Notes under the pieces: model-generated
What the model was told of the DNA's origin: nothing
The model's input: the letters and a program-made list of their open reading frames with translations, nothing else
Database searches by the model: none
In this document: positions 25,313 through 34,861 of the stretch, piece after piece
Layout: each line of letters starts with the position of its first letter
How positions within the stretch are numbered: position 1 is the stretch's first letter
Source of the DNA: Burkholderiales bacterium
GTDB lineage: Bacteria > Pseudomonadota > Gammaproteobacteria > Burkholderiales > UBA11063
DNA length: 51,386 nucleotides
Direction of reading: 5' to 3'
NCBI GenBank assembly: GCA_028693355.1
Contig: JAQUVM010000005.1
Span: 1 to 51,386 of the forward strand
Program-made: the position numbers and the translations under genes

Positions 25313-26307
25313 GATAGAAATACCTGTTTTGACGGAGTGAAGCTATCTGAATAGAAGTTATCTTCGGTTAATTGTAGGTTTGTTGAGCCAAATGTAAATA
25401 TATCTTCAATCATTTTGGGGTTGCCACAAGCATACACTTCATGATTAGCTAGTGTTGTATAGTTTTGGGCAACAAATTCAGTTACCATTCCATGGTAATA
25501 TCCATCTATTTCTTGTTCCATTGTGCAAAAATTTACTGTTAAATCTAGCTTGGTTTTCCAGTTTTCTATCATGTCCTTTAAATAGAAATCTTCTACTATA
25601 TTATCACCCCAGATTAAATGAATTTGGCGCGTGTTATTTGTACTAATCATATATTCGAGTAGTCCTTTTATTGGCGCAATTCCTGTACCTGTACAGACCA
25701 TCAATATCGGGTTATCTGAATCTCTTAATGTAAAATTTCCTAACGGCCCTCTAAAACGAATTAAACTACCAATTTGCAAATCATTCCATATAGCTTGAGA
25801 AAATAAGCCTCCTGGGTGATAACGAATATGAAGTTCTAATTCATTATAGTTTGGAGAATTTGCAATTGAGTAGCTTCGTGTTTGATTTTCATAAATAACA
25901 TCTATATATTGTCCAGCCTGAAATTCAAATTTTTGCGCTGCAGGTAATTTTAATTTTACTATAGCAGTAGTACCAAATTTATCTATATTAGTAATTTTGC
26001 TTGGCATTGTGCGAATTGGAGATAAATTAAAAAAGCCTGGTATTTTTATAGTACAGTCAGTTTTCACATAGGTTTTACACAGTAAATAATATCCATCTGC
26101 AATTTCTTTTTCGCTTAAGAAATTAGAATTAATGATCTCTTTATAGTAAGCCTCTCCGCAAGTTATTTTTGCTTTGCATGAACCACACTCCCCATTTTGA
26201 CATCCATGTGGAAGGTTAATATTATGGCGAATTGCAGCTGACAAAATATCTTCATTTTCATCAATTGCAAAAACCAGATTTGCGGGTGTTATGGTAATTA
26301 GTGTCAC
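25309..26307 (-). CDS. 2Fe-2S flavin reductase (AscD/CDP-6-deoxyglucoseen-reductase-like)
   Basis: A 332-residue electron-transfer protein. The N-terminal plant-type ferredoxin domain holds a 2Fe-2S cluster on Cys36, Cys41, Cys44 and Cys77 (P-H-G-C-Q-N-G-E-C-G-S-C and Y-L-L-C). A FAD domain follows with R-S-Y-S-I-A-N-S, then an NAD(P)H domain with C-T-G-T-G-I-A-P-I-K and the terminal A-C-G-N-P-K-M-I-E. Proteins of this form are annotated in betaproteobacteria as CDP-6-deoxy-delta-3,4-glucoseen reductase, but without sugar genes nearby that substrate is unlikely; an NAD(P)H-dependent ferredoxin-type reductase is safer. It heads the lptM-recG unit. Confidence 0.85.
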   Translation of the reverse strand: MTLITITPANLVFAIDENEDILSAAIRHNINLPHGCQNGECGSCKAKITCGEAYYKEIINSNFLSEKEIADGYYLLCKTYVKTDCTIKIPGFFNLSPIRTMPSKITNIDKFGTTAIVKLKLPAAQKFEFQAGQYIDVIYENQTRSYSIANSPNYNELELHIRYHPGGLFSQAIWNDLQIGSLIRFRGPLGNFTLRDSDNPILMVCTGTGIAPIKGLLEYMISTNNTRQIHLIWGDNIVEDFYLKDMIENWKTKLDLTVNFCTMEQEIDGYYHGMVTEFVAQNYTTLANHEVYACGNPKMIEDIFTFGSTNLQLTEDNFYSDSFTPSKQVFLS

Positions 26308-26342
26308 AAAAATACCTTATTAAAATGGTAGACTATTACGGA

Positions 26343-26351
26343 ATTTTAGCA
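26343..26351 (-). promoter_or_regulatory. extended -10 promoter of the reductase-lptM-recG unit
   Basis: Minus-strand TGCTAAAAT fits TGnTAnAAT and lies about 36 bases before the start at 26307. Confidence 0.5.
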
Positions 26352-26442
26352 TAATGATATATAGGGTGTCTAAATTAATATAAGTTGCAATATCTCGGTA
26401 ATAAGTTTTTATTTGAGCTTTTAATAAGGTATTTAGTTTGAA

Positions 26443-28644
26443 TTATTTACTCTCTTTATCCTTGGTCAGGTTGTATTTAAGTTTCATATTAGGTTTTTCA
26501 ATTTTGCTTTCGTTTTCTACCTCCTCGATTATTCCCATTTTCAATTTTAAAGGATTTGTATTACTTACGTTCACTTCTTCATTATCTGTGGTTACTGTGA
26601 CGTTATGAAAGTATTTACTTCTTTTTGTGTTTAAGGTTGCAATGAAGCTCACAAAGGATTTGATAGATTTTAGTATGTCACCTTCGCCTTCCTTTGTGCC
26701 TTCATAAATAAAGATATTTAATATATTTAAAAATTCTTGGCTTTGTTTATCTAGTTCATTCAATGATAATACATCCTTGAGGGTTTTTAATTGATCTTGA
26801 TCATACTCATACAAGACTCCTTCTCCAGCTATGTCAAAGAGGGCTGAGAAAGTGTTTATAATATTAGCAATGTTATTTTTATTAACCACTTCTATCTCTA
26901 ATTCTGATAAGGCATCCTTGAGTCTATTTATTTCATATGTTGCATCTTTAAATATATCCAAGACATCTCCTTTGTTTTCAAATATATGGTTAGCTGCACA
27001 CTCAAATTGTTGTGCTTTGGTTAATGTGTAATTCACTAAGGTAGTTAATAGTTGTTTCACATTATTTTTTTGGATGTATTCAGAAGGTTGATTTCTAAAT
27101 TTACTATACATTCCATGTATGACCTCAAGGTTTTTTGCGAAAAGCATTCCTTCTGAGTAAATTAATACTTCACCTATTATTGTGGTAGGAGAATTTTTTG
27201 ATTTAATTTCTATTCCTAATTTTAAGTCTGCAAATCCCATAGATGTTTGCATATTTAAGCGATCTTTAATAGCTATTGCTTGTATTTCCATATCTTCTAT
27301 TTCTTCAGTTTTTTCTATTTCTTCAGTTTTTTCTATTTCTTCAGTTTTCTCTAATAGGTGTACTAAAAAGCTATATTGTTCTTCTAGGGGGATAGTCACC
27401 ATTCCACGTACCATGTCGTCTATATGTAATAGTTTTTTAAGGTCTACTGTTTGGGATAATATGTGTTTTATATGTGTTAATAGATTGTCTAATAGATTTG
27501 CTTTATTTTCTTGCTTTAGATCATTTATTACATTTGTTATATTATTAAGTATTTTTTCTTTATATTCGTTATACGACTCTCCTAATATTAATGTATTCAT
27601 TATAGGAGTTAATTTGTTTTCATCTATGGGTAAATCGTGCTGATTATTTTTTATTTCATCAAAGAATAATGTCAGATTATGTATGAATTTATCTTTAGAT
27701 TCCTCAACCTCAGAGTGATTTGCAAAAAATTTTTCTGTTAATCTATTTGGCGACTTTAGAGATTCTGGAGCTTTAAAAGAAATGTTGATAGTTGGATTCT
27801 TTCCTTTATATTCACTAATAGCCTTGTTAACAAAGTTAGTTAAAAAGTTTTGATATTTTGGAGCTTCATTATTTATAAAATTTTCATATTGAGAAGTTAC
27901 TTCCTTGACTAAGCTTTCATTGTGGTTAGATTTAGGTGTTGCAATCATTTTTAGCATTTCTTGGTCATATAGATTAGTAAATTTTGTAAAATTATTCCTT
28001 AATTCTTCATATTTTTTTAATTTTTTATATCCAGTTAAATTTTGTGTTTTATCGCATGTAGATTTTATGAGAGTTGATAATAAATGATAACCTTGCCTAT
28101 TATTTATTATTTTGGTAACATCTATGAAGTTTACCATTATAGTTCCCTCTATATTCGACTGAATAGATTCTAGATCAATATTTTTACTTTGATTGCTATT
28201 ACTTTTATTGCTTTGAACTATAGAGTTATATCTAAGTAACGGATAAGATTTAGGAGTGTTATGATTTTGATCTAGACTATTTTTGGAAGCAAGTTTAAGG
28301 GGTGGAGCCTTTAAACTTATTGACTTGTGTAGGTGTCCTAGATGGTTATATTTATGGGGAGATTGTTCTTCTTTTTTTAATGTTATTGGGGTTCTATTTG
28401 AGAAGTTATAACCCGAAAAATTTTGAAGATTTTCTGGTTGTGACTCTATTTTTATGGATCTTGTAGGTGAATTCAAACTACTATCAGCATAGTTTATGTC
28501 GGGTGCTATATCTTGGTCATTTGCAAAAAACTGAGTTCCATATCCTTCTGATTTACTGGCTTTTTGATCTGTATCTGGTTTATTTTTTTCATTTTTTATT
28601 GACGGTAATTGTGGGGGTAATGATTTTGATCTACTTACATTCAT
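26443..28644 (-). CDS. large unrecognised coiled-coil protein, effector-like
   Basis: A 733-residue protein without signal peptide or membrane helix. Residues 1-150 are disordered and rich in Ser, Asn, Pro and Lys (P-P-Q-L-P, P-I-T-L-K-K-E, A-P-P-L-K-L-A). From about 160 on it is helical and rich in Glu, Lys, Ile and Asn, with long coiled-coil-like stretches and a triple hexapeptide E-K-T-E-E-I at about 431-448. No domain was recognised. Size, polar disordered head, helical body and isolated position recall type IV or VI secreted effectors and eukaryotic-like proteins of intracellular bacteria, but no secretion signal can be proven. TATAAT at 28688-28683 (minus) is a good -10; no clear Shine-Dalgarno precedes the ATG. 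Confidence 0.6.
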   Translation of the reverse strand: MNVSRSKSLPPQLPSIKNEKNKPDTDQKASKSEGYGTQFFANDQDIAPDINYADSSLNSPTRSIKIESQPENLQNFSGYNFSNRTPITLKKEEQSPHKYNHLGHLHKSISLKAPPLKLASKNSLDQNHNTPKSYPLLRYNSIVQSNKSNSNQSKNIDLESIQSNIEGTIMVNFIDVTKIINNRQGYHLLSTLIKSTCDKTQNLTGYKKLKKYEELRNNFTKFTNLYDQEMLKMIATPKSNHNESLVKEVTSQYENFINNEAPKYQNFLTNFVNKAISEYKGKNPTINISFKAPESLKSPNRLTEKFFANHSEVEESKDKFIHNLTLFFDEIKNNQHDLPIDENKLTPIMNTLILGESYNEYKEKILNNITNVINDLKQENKANLLDNLLTHIKHILSQTVDLKKLLHIDDMVRGMVTIPLEEQYSFLVHLLEKTEEIEKTEEIEKTEEIEDMEIQAIAIKDRLNMQTSMGFADLKLGIEIKSKNSPTTIIGEVLIYSEGMLFAKNLEVIHGMYSKFRNQPSEYIQKNNVKQLLTTLVNYTLTKAQQFECAANHIFENKGDVLDIFKDATYEINRLKDALSELEIEVVNKNNIANIINTFSALFDIAGEGVLYEYDQDQLKTLKDVLSLNELDKQSQEFLNILNIFIYEGTKEGEGDILKSIKSFVSFIATLNTKRSKYFHNVTVTTDNEEVNVSNTNPLKLKMGIIEEVENESKIEKPNMKLKYNLTKDKESK
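27301..27354. repeat. 18-bp tandem repeat, three copies
   Basis: Two exact and one slightly altered copy of an 18-base unit encode the E-K-T-E-E-I repeats of the 733-residue protein. Copy number can change in frame by slippage. Confidence 0.9.
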
Positions 28645-29015
28645 AACTAGTGTATTCCAATAATATATTTATAAATTTTTAAATTATAGCCAATATATCT
28701 ATAACCATTCTTACATAATTGGAATGTATAAGATAAATATTGGAATGGATGTAGTTATTGAGAATAGTAAATGCTAAAATGTATTACGTGAATTTTTTAA
28801 TCTATGATGCAAGTTTCTCTAGATTATAATAAGTTACATAGAAAATTAAGCTTTAAAGAACTCCGTATTATGATGGAGATTAATCATAACTCAAGTGTGT
28901 TTATGTAGCATTTAGTGGTTTTTTTGCCATATTTAGGCTACTTAGTGTAATGGGTGTCTTGTTTAAGGCTTATAATTAATTGGTGTTTGAATTTATATGA
29001 AAAGGTTTAAGTAAA
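28645..29015. other. 371-base divergent intergenic region
   Basis: It holds the minus-strand -10 of the 733-residue gene (28688-28683), a plus-strand extended -10 TGCTAAAAT at 28772-28780, and TATAAT at 28971-28976 ahead of the barrel gene at 29016. A 34-codon frame (28804-28908) follows the second promoter but has no ribosome site or recognisable content; it is left as a doubtful small gene. Confidence 0.4.
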
Positions 29016-29666
29016 ATGAAAAAAATCATTATTATGTTATTAGCAGTATCTTCAACTAGCGTTATAGCTAATACTTTCCAAGATTTTAACAATAATTTAT
29101 ATGCCCAATATGGTTTGACTGGTACAAATACTGATTGGCAAAAAAATTATCAAACAAATGGTTTTGGTATAGGTGGTACTTTACAATCTGCAAATAATAT
29201 TTGGGGTAATGTAAATTTTACCCAAAATAATAACTCAAGTGGTGTAAATGCTGGTAATTTATTTGGGCTAAAAGCTGGTTACGCATTCCAGTTTTACGGG
29301 AACGATGATAATGGATTACAGGTAATTCCTTATGCTTCATTTGGTTACTCTAGTGGAAATAGTTCTAATATCAGTACTAATTGGAGTAGTTCAGATGCTT
29401 ATCAATGGGGTATTGGAGTTCAACCCGAATATCGTTTCTTGAGTGCGTTTAAGGCTTCATTAGGTATGGGTTTGTCTGGTTATACGGGGCATGACTGTAA
29501 TGGTTGTTCAATGACAGTTTTTGGTTTTAATGTTAACCCAGAGGTTCAATATGATATTGCTAAAACTATAATGTTTGCAGTTGGTTATAATTATGCATCG
29601 CAGTTTAATGGCATGGATGCATTAAATACAAACACGGTAAATGTTAAAGTTGGATATTTATTCTAA
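29016..29666 (+). CDS. outer-membrane beta-barrel protein
   Basis: A 216-residue protein with a signal peptide (M-K-K-I-I-I-M-L-L-A, cleavage after V-I-A). The mature part alternates Gly, Asn, Ser and aromatic residues in about eight strands: N-N-L-Y-A-Q-Y-G-L, N-I-W-G-N-V-N-F, L-K-A-G-Y-A-F-Q-F, V-I-P-Y-A-S-F-G-Y, Y-Q-W-G-I-G-V-Q-P-E-Y, and ends with the barrel signature V-N-V-K-V-G-Y-L-F. It fits an OmpA/OmpW-size eight-stranded barrel with no periplasmic domain. A Cys pair (C-N-G-C) is in one loop. Function unknown. It has its own promoter and terminator. Confidence 0.75.
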   Translation: MKKIIIMLLAVSSTSVIANTFQDFNNNLYAQYGLTGTNTDWQKNYQTNGFGIGGTLQSANNIWGNVNFTQNNNSSGVNAGNLFGLKAGYAFQFYGNDDNGLQVIPYASFGYSSGNSSNISTNWSSSDAYQWGIGVQPEYRFLSAFKASLGMGLSGYTGHDCNGCSMTVFGFNVNPEVQYDIAKTIMFAVGYNYASQFNGMDALNTNTVNVKVGYLF

Positions 29667-29687
29667 TTAAACCTTAGTTTTAGTGCG

Positions 29688-29717
29688 AAAAGCGAATCTT
29701 TTTTGATTCGCTTTTTT
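29688..29717 (+). terminator. terminator after the barrel gene
   Basis: An 11-bp stem (AAAAGCGAATC at 29688-29698 with 29705-29715) with a T-rich loop is followed by TT, 22 bases after the stop. Confidence 0.85.
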
Positions 29718-29750
29718 AGTTTAAATTAATTGTGCAGTGAATTAAATTTT

Positions 29751-29777
29751 TTGAATAGTTACGTATTATGATAAAAT
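29751..29777 (+). promoter_or_regulatory. promoter of the sdh operon
   Basis: TTGAAT (29751-29756) and the extended -10 TGATAAAAT (29769-29777) precede sdhC, leaving a leader of about 60 bases. Confidence 0.55.
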
Positions 29778-29844
29778 TTAGCTGAATTTAATTAGTGAGC
29801 TACATTTTTTATTGTAGTTCTGTTACCTTATTATTGTAGAGGAA

Positions 29845-30231
29845 ATGATGGATAATACAAAACGTCCAGTATATCTTAATTTACCAAAATTGGTATCAAA
29901 GATGTCAATTACTGCAAAAATATCTATTTTACACCGAGCTTCTGGTGTATTAATGTTTTTAGCAATTCCATTCGTATTGCATTTATTGCATATGTCATTA
30001 ACAAGTCCAGAGTTTTATCAAGCTGCATATTGCCTTTGTAATTCAATTATAATGAAATTGATTTATTTAGTATTAATCTGGTCTTTAATGCATCATATGT
30101 GTGCGGGTGTACGATTTTTATTTTTAGATGTAGAAAAAGGTTTAGATCGTGCTACGGCTCAAAAGACAGCTAAGATAGTATTAGTTGTAAGCTTGTTATT
30201 AACAGCTGGTTTAGGAGTTTTAATATGGTAA
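29845..30231 (+). CDS. sdhC: succinate dehydrogenase cytochrome b556 subunit
   Basis: A 128-residue membrane anchor of complex II. It opens with R-P-V-Y-L-N-L-P-K-L and the quinone-site motif S-I-L-H-R-A-S-G-V-L-M-F, has three membrane helices and carries the heme-ligand region L-M-H-H-M-C-A-G-V-R-F-L-F-L-D. GAGGAA (29839-29844) abuts the first ATG, so the second ATG at 29848 (M-D-N-T-K-R-P) may be the true start. It overlaps sdhD by seven bases. Confidence 0.95.
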   Translation: MMDNTKRPVYLNLPKLVSKMSITAKISILHRASGVLMFLAIPFVLHLLHMSLTSPEFYQAAYCLCNSIIMKLIYLVLIWSLMHHMCAGVRFLFLDVEKGLDRATAQKTAKIVLVVSLLLTAGLGVLIW

Positions 30232-30581
30232 AACCACGTAAAGGATTAAGTGCAGGTCATGGTATAAATTCATGGCTACAGCAAAGATTAACTGCGGTTA
30301 TCATGTTAATATCAATTATTATCTTTGGTGGTCTAATTTTATTAGCACATAATGTTGTTGGTTCAAGTATAGCAAGTTGGCAAGAGTATTTTAGTTTCAC
30401 AATAGTTAAAATTATTGCGCAGATAACTATTTTAGCCGTTGTATTGCACGCGTGGATTGGTATGCGTGATGTAGTCATGGATTATGTAAAGTGCTATGGA
30501 CTACGTGTGACATTATATACAGGTATTATTTTGTGGCTATTGGGCTCAACAATTTACTCGTTTATAGTTATATGGGCGTAA
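30225..30581 (+). CDS. sdhD: succinate dehydrogenase membrane anchor subunit
   Basis: A 118-residue protein with three membrane helices and the heme b histidine in V-L-H-A-W-I-G-M-R-D-V-V-M-D-Y-V-K, which is the SdhD signature. The N-terminal G-L-S-A-G-H-G-I-N-S-W-L-Q-Q-R-L-T-A is typical of betaproteobacteria. Translation is probably coupled to sdhC, given the seven-base overlap. A 140-base gap with a hairpin follows before sdhA. Confidence 0.95.
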   Translation: MVKPRKGLSAGHGINSWLQQRLTAVIMLISIIIFGGLILLAHNVVGSSIASWQEYFSFTIVKIIAQITILAVVLHAWIGMRDVVMDYVKCYGLRVTLYTGIILWLLGSTIYSFIVIWA

Positions 30582-30598
30582 TCTAAAAAATATATTAG

Positions 30599-30628
30599 CA
30601 GTATTTCGATTGTGAACTAGAAATACTG
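30599..30628 (+). promoter_or_regulatory. hairpin in the sdhD-sdhA gap
   Basis: CAGTATTTC (30599-30607) and GAAATACTG (30620-30628) form a 9-bp stem with a 12-base loop. It has no T tract. A 13-codon frame (30684-30725) ends overlapping the sdhA ATG as ATGA. Together they could tune sdhA expression against the anchors. Confidence 0.35.
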
Positions 30629-30721
30629 AATAAAAAGATGACTATGTGTAGATATAAATGTGCACAAGGAAGATTTTTGAGGTATGACAACGTTCACGAT
30701 TGAAAAGACAAAGAGGAAAGT

Positions 30722-32473
30722 ATGAGTTTACCTATATTAAAATTCGACGCCGTAGTAGTTGGTGGCGGTGGTGCGGGTTTACGCGCATCGTTACAATTGT
30801 CTGAAGCGGGCGTAAAAACGGTTGTGTTGTCTAAGGTTTTTCCAACTCGTTCGCATACAGCTGCAGCACAAGGTGGTATTTCTGCATCTTTTGGTAATTC
30901 AGAAGAAGATAATTGGCATTGGCATATGTATGACACAGTAAAAGGTGCTGATTGGTTAGGTGATCAAGATGCTATCGAGTTTATGTGTAAGCAAGCAACT
31001 GATGCTGTAGCAGAGCTAGAGCATTATGGTATGCCTTTTGACCGTTTAGATAATGGCAAGATTTATCAACGTCCATTCGGTGGACATATGGCTGACTTTG
31101 GTAAAAAACCAGTTCGTCGCGCATGTGCCGTGGCAGATAGAACAGGCCATGCTATGCTTCATGCTTTATATCAACGTAATGTAAAAGCTCAAACACATTT
31201 TTTTGTAGAGTGGATGGCATTAGATCTTATTCGTGATAAAGCTGGTGATGTGGTTGGTGTAACTGCATTAGAGATGGAAACAGGCCAAGTTTATATTATT
31301 CATGCTAAAGCAGTACTATTTGCTACTGGTGGTTCTGGACGAATTTATCAAGCTTCAACAAATGCATTCATTAATACTGGTGATGGCGTTGGTATGGCAT
31401 TGCGTGCTGGTTTACCTGTAGAAGATATTGAATTTTGGCAATTCCATCCAACTGGTTTAGCTGGTGCTGGTGTATTGATTACTGAAGGTGTACGCGGTGA
31501 GGGTGGCTATCTTTTAAATGCTAATGGTGAGCGTTTTATGGAGCGTTATGCGCCAACAGCTAAAGATTTGGCATCTCGTGATGTAGTTTCTCGTGCTATG
31601 CAAGTAGAGATTAATGAAGGTCGTGGATGTGGTACTAATAAAGACTATGTCTTATTGAAATTAGATCACCTAGGCGCAGATGTAATTGATCAACGTTTAC
31701 CTGGTATTCGTGAGATTTCAATTCAGTTTTTAGGAATTGATCCAGTTAAACAACCTATTCCAGTTGTGCCAACTTGTCATTATATGATGGGTGGTATTCC
31801 AACAAATTATAAAGGTGAAGTTCTTGACGGTGTAGATGAAAAAATCGTAAAAGGTTTCTACGCTGCTGGTGAATGTGCTTGTGCTTCAGTGCATGGTGCA
31901 AATCGCCTAGGAACTAATTCTCTTTTAGATTTAGTTGTGTTTGGCAAATCAGCAGGAAATAGCGTAATTGAATTTGTAAAAACGATGTCAGATCATAAAG
32001 AATTACCAGAAAATGCTGGTCAATATAGTTTAGAGCGTATGGCAAAATTAGAATCAACGACTGGTGAAAAAGTTGCGGATGTACGTTTTGCTATGCAAGT
32101 TTGTATGCAACAGCATGCTTCAGTATTTAGAACGCAAAAAGTTTTAGATGATGGTGTGATGAAAATGCGTGAAATTTATGAGCGCGCTAAAAATGTAGTA
32201 ATTGAAGATAAATCTACAGTATTTAACACAGCTCGTGTGGAAGCTTTAGAGTTCTTAAATACGGTAGAAGTTGCTCTAGCTACAATGGTTGCAGCAGCAG
32301 CTCGTACTGAATCACGTGGAGCTCATGCTCGTGAAGATTTTCCAGATCGTAATGATGAAGTTTGGATGAAACATACTTTATATTATAGAGATGGACAAAA
32401 ACTTGAGTATAAAGAAGTTCATACAGAGCCATTAACAGTGGATTATATTCCACCTGCAAAACGTGTGTATTAG
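30722..32473 (+). CDS. sdhA: succinate dehydrogenase flavoprotein subunit
   Basis: A 583-residue flavoprotein that oxidises succinate to fumarate. The FAD motif [12 protein letters not shown] is near the start, and the His that binds FAD covalently is in [12 protein letters not shown]. Substrate-site motifs [15 protein letters not shown] and [10 protein letters not shown] are present, as is [10 protein letters not shown]. Length is normal. GAGG at 30713-30716 gives a good ribosome site. Confidence 0.98.
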   Translation: MSLPILKFDAVVVGGGGAGLRASLQLSEAGVKTVVLSKVFPTRSHTAAAQGGISASFGNSEEDNWHWHMYDTVKGADWLGDQDAIEFMCKQATDAVAELEHYGMPFDRLDNGKIYQRPFGGHMADFGKKPVRRACAVADRTGHAMLHALYQRNVKAQTHFFVEWMALDLIRDKAGDVVGVTALEMETGQVYIIHAKAVLFATGGSGRIYQASTNAFINTGDGVGMALRAGLPVEDIEFWQFHPTGLAGAGVLITEGVRGEGGYLLNANGERFMERYAPTAKDLASRDVVSRAMQVEINEGRGCGTNKDYVLLKLDHLGADVIDQRLPGIREISIQFLGIDPVKQPIPVVPTCHYMMGGIPTNYKGEVLDGVDEKIVKGFYAAGECACASVHGANRLGTNSLLDLVVFGKSAGNSVIEFVKTMSDHKELPENAGQYSLERMAKLESTTGEKVADVRFAMQVCMQQHASVFRTQKVLDDGVMKMREIYERAKNVVIEDKSTVFNTARVEALEFLNTVEVALATMVAAAARTESRGAHAREDFPDRNDEVWMKHTLYYRDGQKLEYKEVHTEPLTVDYIPPAKRVY

Positions 32474-32482
32474 GAGTTTATC

Positions 32483-33193
32483 ATGGCAAAAAAAATGAAA
32501 TTTTCGATTTATCGCTATAATCCAGAGAAAGATGCTAAGCCATATTTCAAAGATATAGAGGTAGAAATTGGTGATCATGATAAAAAACTTCTAAATGCTT
32601 TGGTAAAAATCAAAGATGATTTAGATGATTCATTATCATTCCGTCGCTCATGTCGCGAAGGTGTATGTGGTTCTGATGCGATGAGCATCAATGGCCGTAA
32701 CGGTTTGGCTTGTTTAACTGATTTAGCGGATTTAAAAGAGCCTGTTGTATTAGCTCCGATTCCTGGTTTACCTGTGATTCGTGATTTAATAGTTGACATG
32801 ACTCAATTCTTCCATCAGTATAATTCTATTAAACCATATGTAATAGATGATAGACCAATGCCTGAGCGGGAGCGTTTACAATCTCCAGAAGATCGTAAAG
32901 AATTAGATGGTGTTATTGAATGTATTTTATGTGCATGTTGTTCTACTTCATGCCCATCATTCTGGTGGAATCCTGATAAATTTTTAGGTCCGGCTGCATT
33001 GTTACATGCATATCGTTTTTTGGCAGATAGTCGTGATCAAGCAACTAATGAGCGTTTGGATGATTTAAATGATCCGTATCGTTTATTCCGTTGTCATACT
33101 ATTATGAATTGTGTGGATGTGTGTCCTAAGCATTTAAATCCAACAAAAGCAATTAGTAGAATTAAAGAAACTATGCTTGCTAGACAAGTATAA
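32483..33193 (+). CDS. sdhB: succinate dehydrogenase iron-sulfur subunit
   Basis: A 236-residue protein with three iron-sulfur clusters. The 2Fe-2S ligands are in S-C-R-E-G-V-C-G-S-D and the following G-L-A-C; the 4Fe-4S and 3Fe-4S ligands are in C-I-L-C-A-C-C-S-T-S-C-P, C-H-T-I-M-N-C and C-P-K-H-L-N-P. It passes electrons from SdhA to quinone at SdhC/D. It starts nine bases after sdhA with GGAG upstream. Confidence 0.98.
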   Translation: MAKKMKFSIYRYNPEKDAKPYFKDIEVEIGDHDKKLLNALVKIKDDLDDSLSFRRSCREGVCGSDAMSINGRNGLACLTDLADLKEPVVLAPIPGLPVIRDLIVDMTQFFHQYNSIKPYVIDDRPMPERERLQSPEDRKELDGVIECILCACCSTSCPSFWWNPDKFLGPAALLHAYRFLADSRDQATNERLDDLNDPYRLFRCHTIMNCVDVCPKHLNPTKAISRIKETMLARQV

Positions 33194-33245
33194 GAAGAAT
33201 ATTGGTGTTGTGAACTATCATGACACCAATTTTGAGGTAGAAATA

Positions 33246-33494
33246 ATGGATTATGTTGAAATAGAAAAATTAAAATGGCGTTCACGCCGTTCGATGCTAG
33301 AGTTAGATTTATATTTTGAAAGGTTTATTCTAGGTGGCAGTTTTTCTAAACTAACAGAGCAAGAACTTATTGATTATCAATACTTGTTAACTCTAGATGA
33401 TGGGGATCTATTATTGCTATTTCAAGAAAAAGAAGTGCTGGCAAATGTAGAGATGCAGAAGTTAGTAATAAAAATAGTAAATGCAAACTTTTAA
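33246..33494 (+). CDS. sdhE: SdhE, FAD assembly factor for succinate dehydrogenase
   Basis: An 82-residue helical protein that helps attach FAD to SdhA. The ATG at 33246 is chosen because GAGGT lies at 33234-33238 and the usual N-terminal helix begins there; the frame is open further upstream into sdhB. The family motif R-G-x-x-E reads R-S-M-L-E (in [11 protein letters not shown]), so the conserved Gly is Ser. The rest, L-D-L-Y-F-E-R-F-I and [13 protein letters not shown], is standard. It lies between sdhB and gltA, as in Neisseria-type operons. Confidence 0.9.
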   Translation: MDYVEIEKLKWRSRRSMLELDLYFERFILGGSFSKLTEQELIDYQYLLTLDDGDLLLLFQEKEVLANVEMQKLVIKIVNANF

Positions 33495-33507
33495 TAAGGA
33501 ATTTAAA

Positions 33508-34806
33508 ATGTCTGAAGTAGGGAAAAGTGGACAAATTGTAAAAGTAGATTTTGGTAACGGTACAGTAGTTGAGTTTCCTGTCTATGAGGCAACTATTGGT
33601 GCTCCAGTTGTAGATTTTCGTACTTTTGGTAAATATGGTTTTTGGAGCTATGACCCAGCATTTTTAGCAACTGCAGCTTGCGAATCAAAAATTACTTATA
33701 TTGATGGTGACAAAGGACAGTTATTTTACCGTGGTTACCCAATTGAACAGTTAGCTGAAAAATCTACACATTTAGAAGGCGCTTACTTATTATTAAATGG
33801 TGAATTGCCAACAGCAGAACAAAAAGCAGAATTTGAATATACAATTACTCATCACACAATGGTTCATGACCAATTTTTAAGCTTTTTCAAAGGCTTCCGT
33901 CGCGATTCACATCCAATGGCGATGTTAGCTGGTGCAGCAAGTGCTATGGCTGCCTTTTATCCAGAAGCTTTTGATTTCAAAAATGCGGAACATCGTAAAA
34001 TTGCAATTATTCGTTTGATTGCTAAAATACCTACAATAGTGGCAATGTGTTATCGTTATAACCAAGGGCTACCATTTATGTATCCTAAAAATGATTTAGA
34101 TTATTCATCTAACTTTTTATATATGATGTTTGCTAATCCTTGTGAAGAATACAAAGTTGATCCAGTTATTGCTGAGGCATTTGATCGTATTTTATTATTA
34201 CATGCTGATCATGAACAAAATGCTTCAACTTCAACAGTTCGTCTAGCTGGTAGCTCAGGTACTCATCCATTTGCAGCTGTATCTGCTGGTATATCTTGCT
34301 TATGGGGACCTTCTCATGGTGGAGCTAACGAAGCGGTATTAAAAATGTTAAATGAAATTGGTGATGTATCTAAAGTTGATGAATTTATGCAAGGCGTTAA
34401 AGATAAAAAATATCGTTTAATGGGTTTTGGTCACCGAGTTTATAAAAATATGGATCCACGTGCAAGTATTATGCGTAAGACTTGTTATGAAGTATTAGAT
34501 GCATTAGGTAAGCATGATGATCCAATCTTTAAGCTTGCTATGAAATTGGAGAAAATTGCTCTTGAAGATAGCTATTTCATTGAGAAAAAATTATATCCAA
34601 ATGTAGATTTTTACTCAGGTATTATCTTACGTGCAATTGGTATTCCGACTGAAATGTTTACGACTATTTTTGCATTAGCTCGTACTGTTGGTTGGTTAGC
34701 TCAGTGGCAAGAGATGGTGGAAGAACCAGATATGAAAATTGGACGTCCTCGTCAGTTGTATACTGGTTATACTTCACGTGACTATGTTGAAGTTACTAAA
34801 CGTTAG
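33508..34806 (+). CDS. gltA: citrate synthase (type II)
   Basis: A 432-residue hexameric-type citrate synthase. The ATG at 33508 follows AAGGA at the right distance; a frame starting at 33481 would overlap sdhE. Catalytic residues are recognisable: His in [10 protein letters not shown] and in [13 protein letters not shown], Asp in N-V-D-F-Y-S-G. The N-terminal beta domain of the Gram-negative NADH-sensitive type is present ([13 protein letters not shown]). It ends the sdh transcript before a strong terminator. Confidence 0.98.
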   Translation: MSEVGKSGQIVKVDFGNGTVVEFPVYEATIGAPVVDFRTFGKYGFWSYDPAFLATAACESKITYIDGDKGQLFYRGYPIEQLAEKSTHLEGAYLLLNGELPTAEQKAEFEYTITHHTMVHDQFLSFFKGFRRDSHPMAMLAGAASAMAAFYPEAFDFKNAEHRKIAIIRLIAKIPTIVAMCYRYNQGLPFMYPKNDLDYSSNFLYMMFANPCEEYKVDPVIAEAFDRILLLHADHEQNASTSTVRLAGSSGTHPFAAVSAGISCLWGPSHGGANEAVLKMLNEIGDVSKVDEFMQGVKDKKYRLMGFGHRVYKNMDPRASIMRKTCYEVLDALGKHDDPIFKLAMKLEKIALEDSYFIEKKLYPNVDFYSGIILRAIGIPTEMFTTIFALARTVGWLAQWQEMVEEPDMKIGRPRQLYTGYTSRDYVEVTKR

Positions 34807-34816
34807 TAACTTTGTT

Positions 34817-34848
34817 GAGGCGGCAATTTAATGCCGCCTCTTATTATT
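34817..34848 (+). terminator. gltA terminator
   Basis: GAGGCGGCA (34817-34825) pairs with TGCCGCCTC (34832-34840) over a 6-base loop, followed by TTATTATT. It lies ten bases after the gltA stop. Confidence 0.9.
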
Positions 34849-34861
34849 TCAGGGGGTTAAA

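Noticed and set aside
27301..27354. CRISPR-like short repeats
   Set aside because: The 18-bp units have no spacers and encode an in-frame E-K-T-E-E-I repeat.
28804..28908. 34-codon frame after an extended -10 site
   Set aside because: No ribosome site, no recognisable content and only one promoter-like word; kept as a remark, not as a gene.
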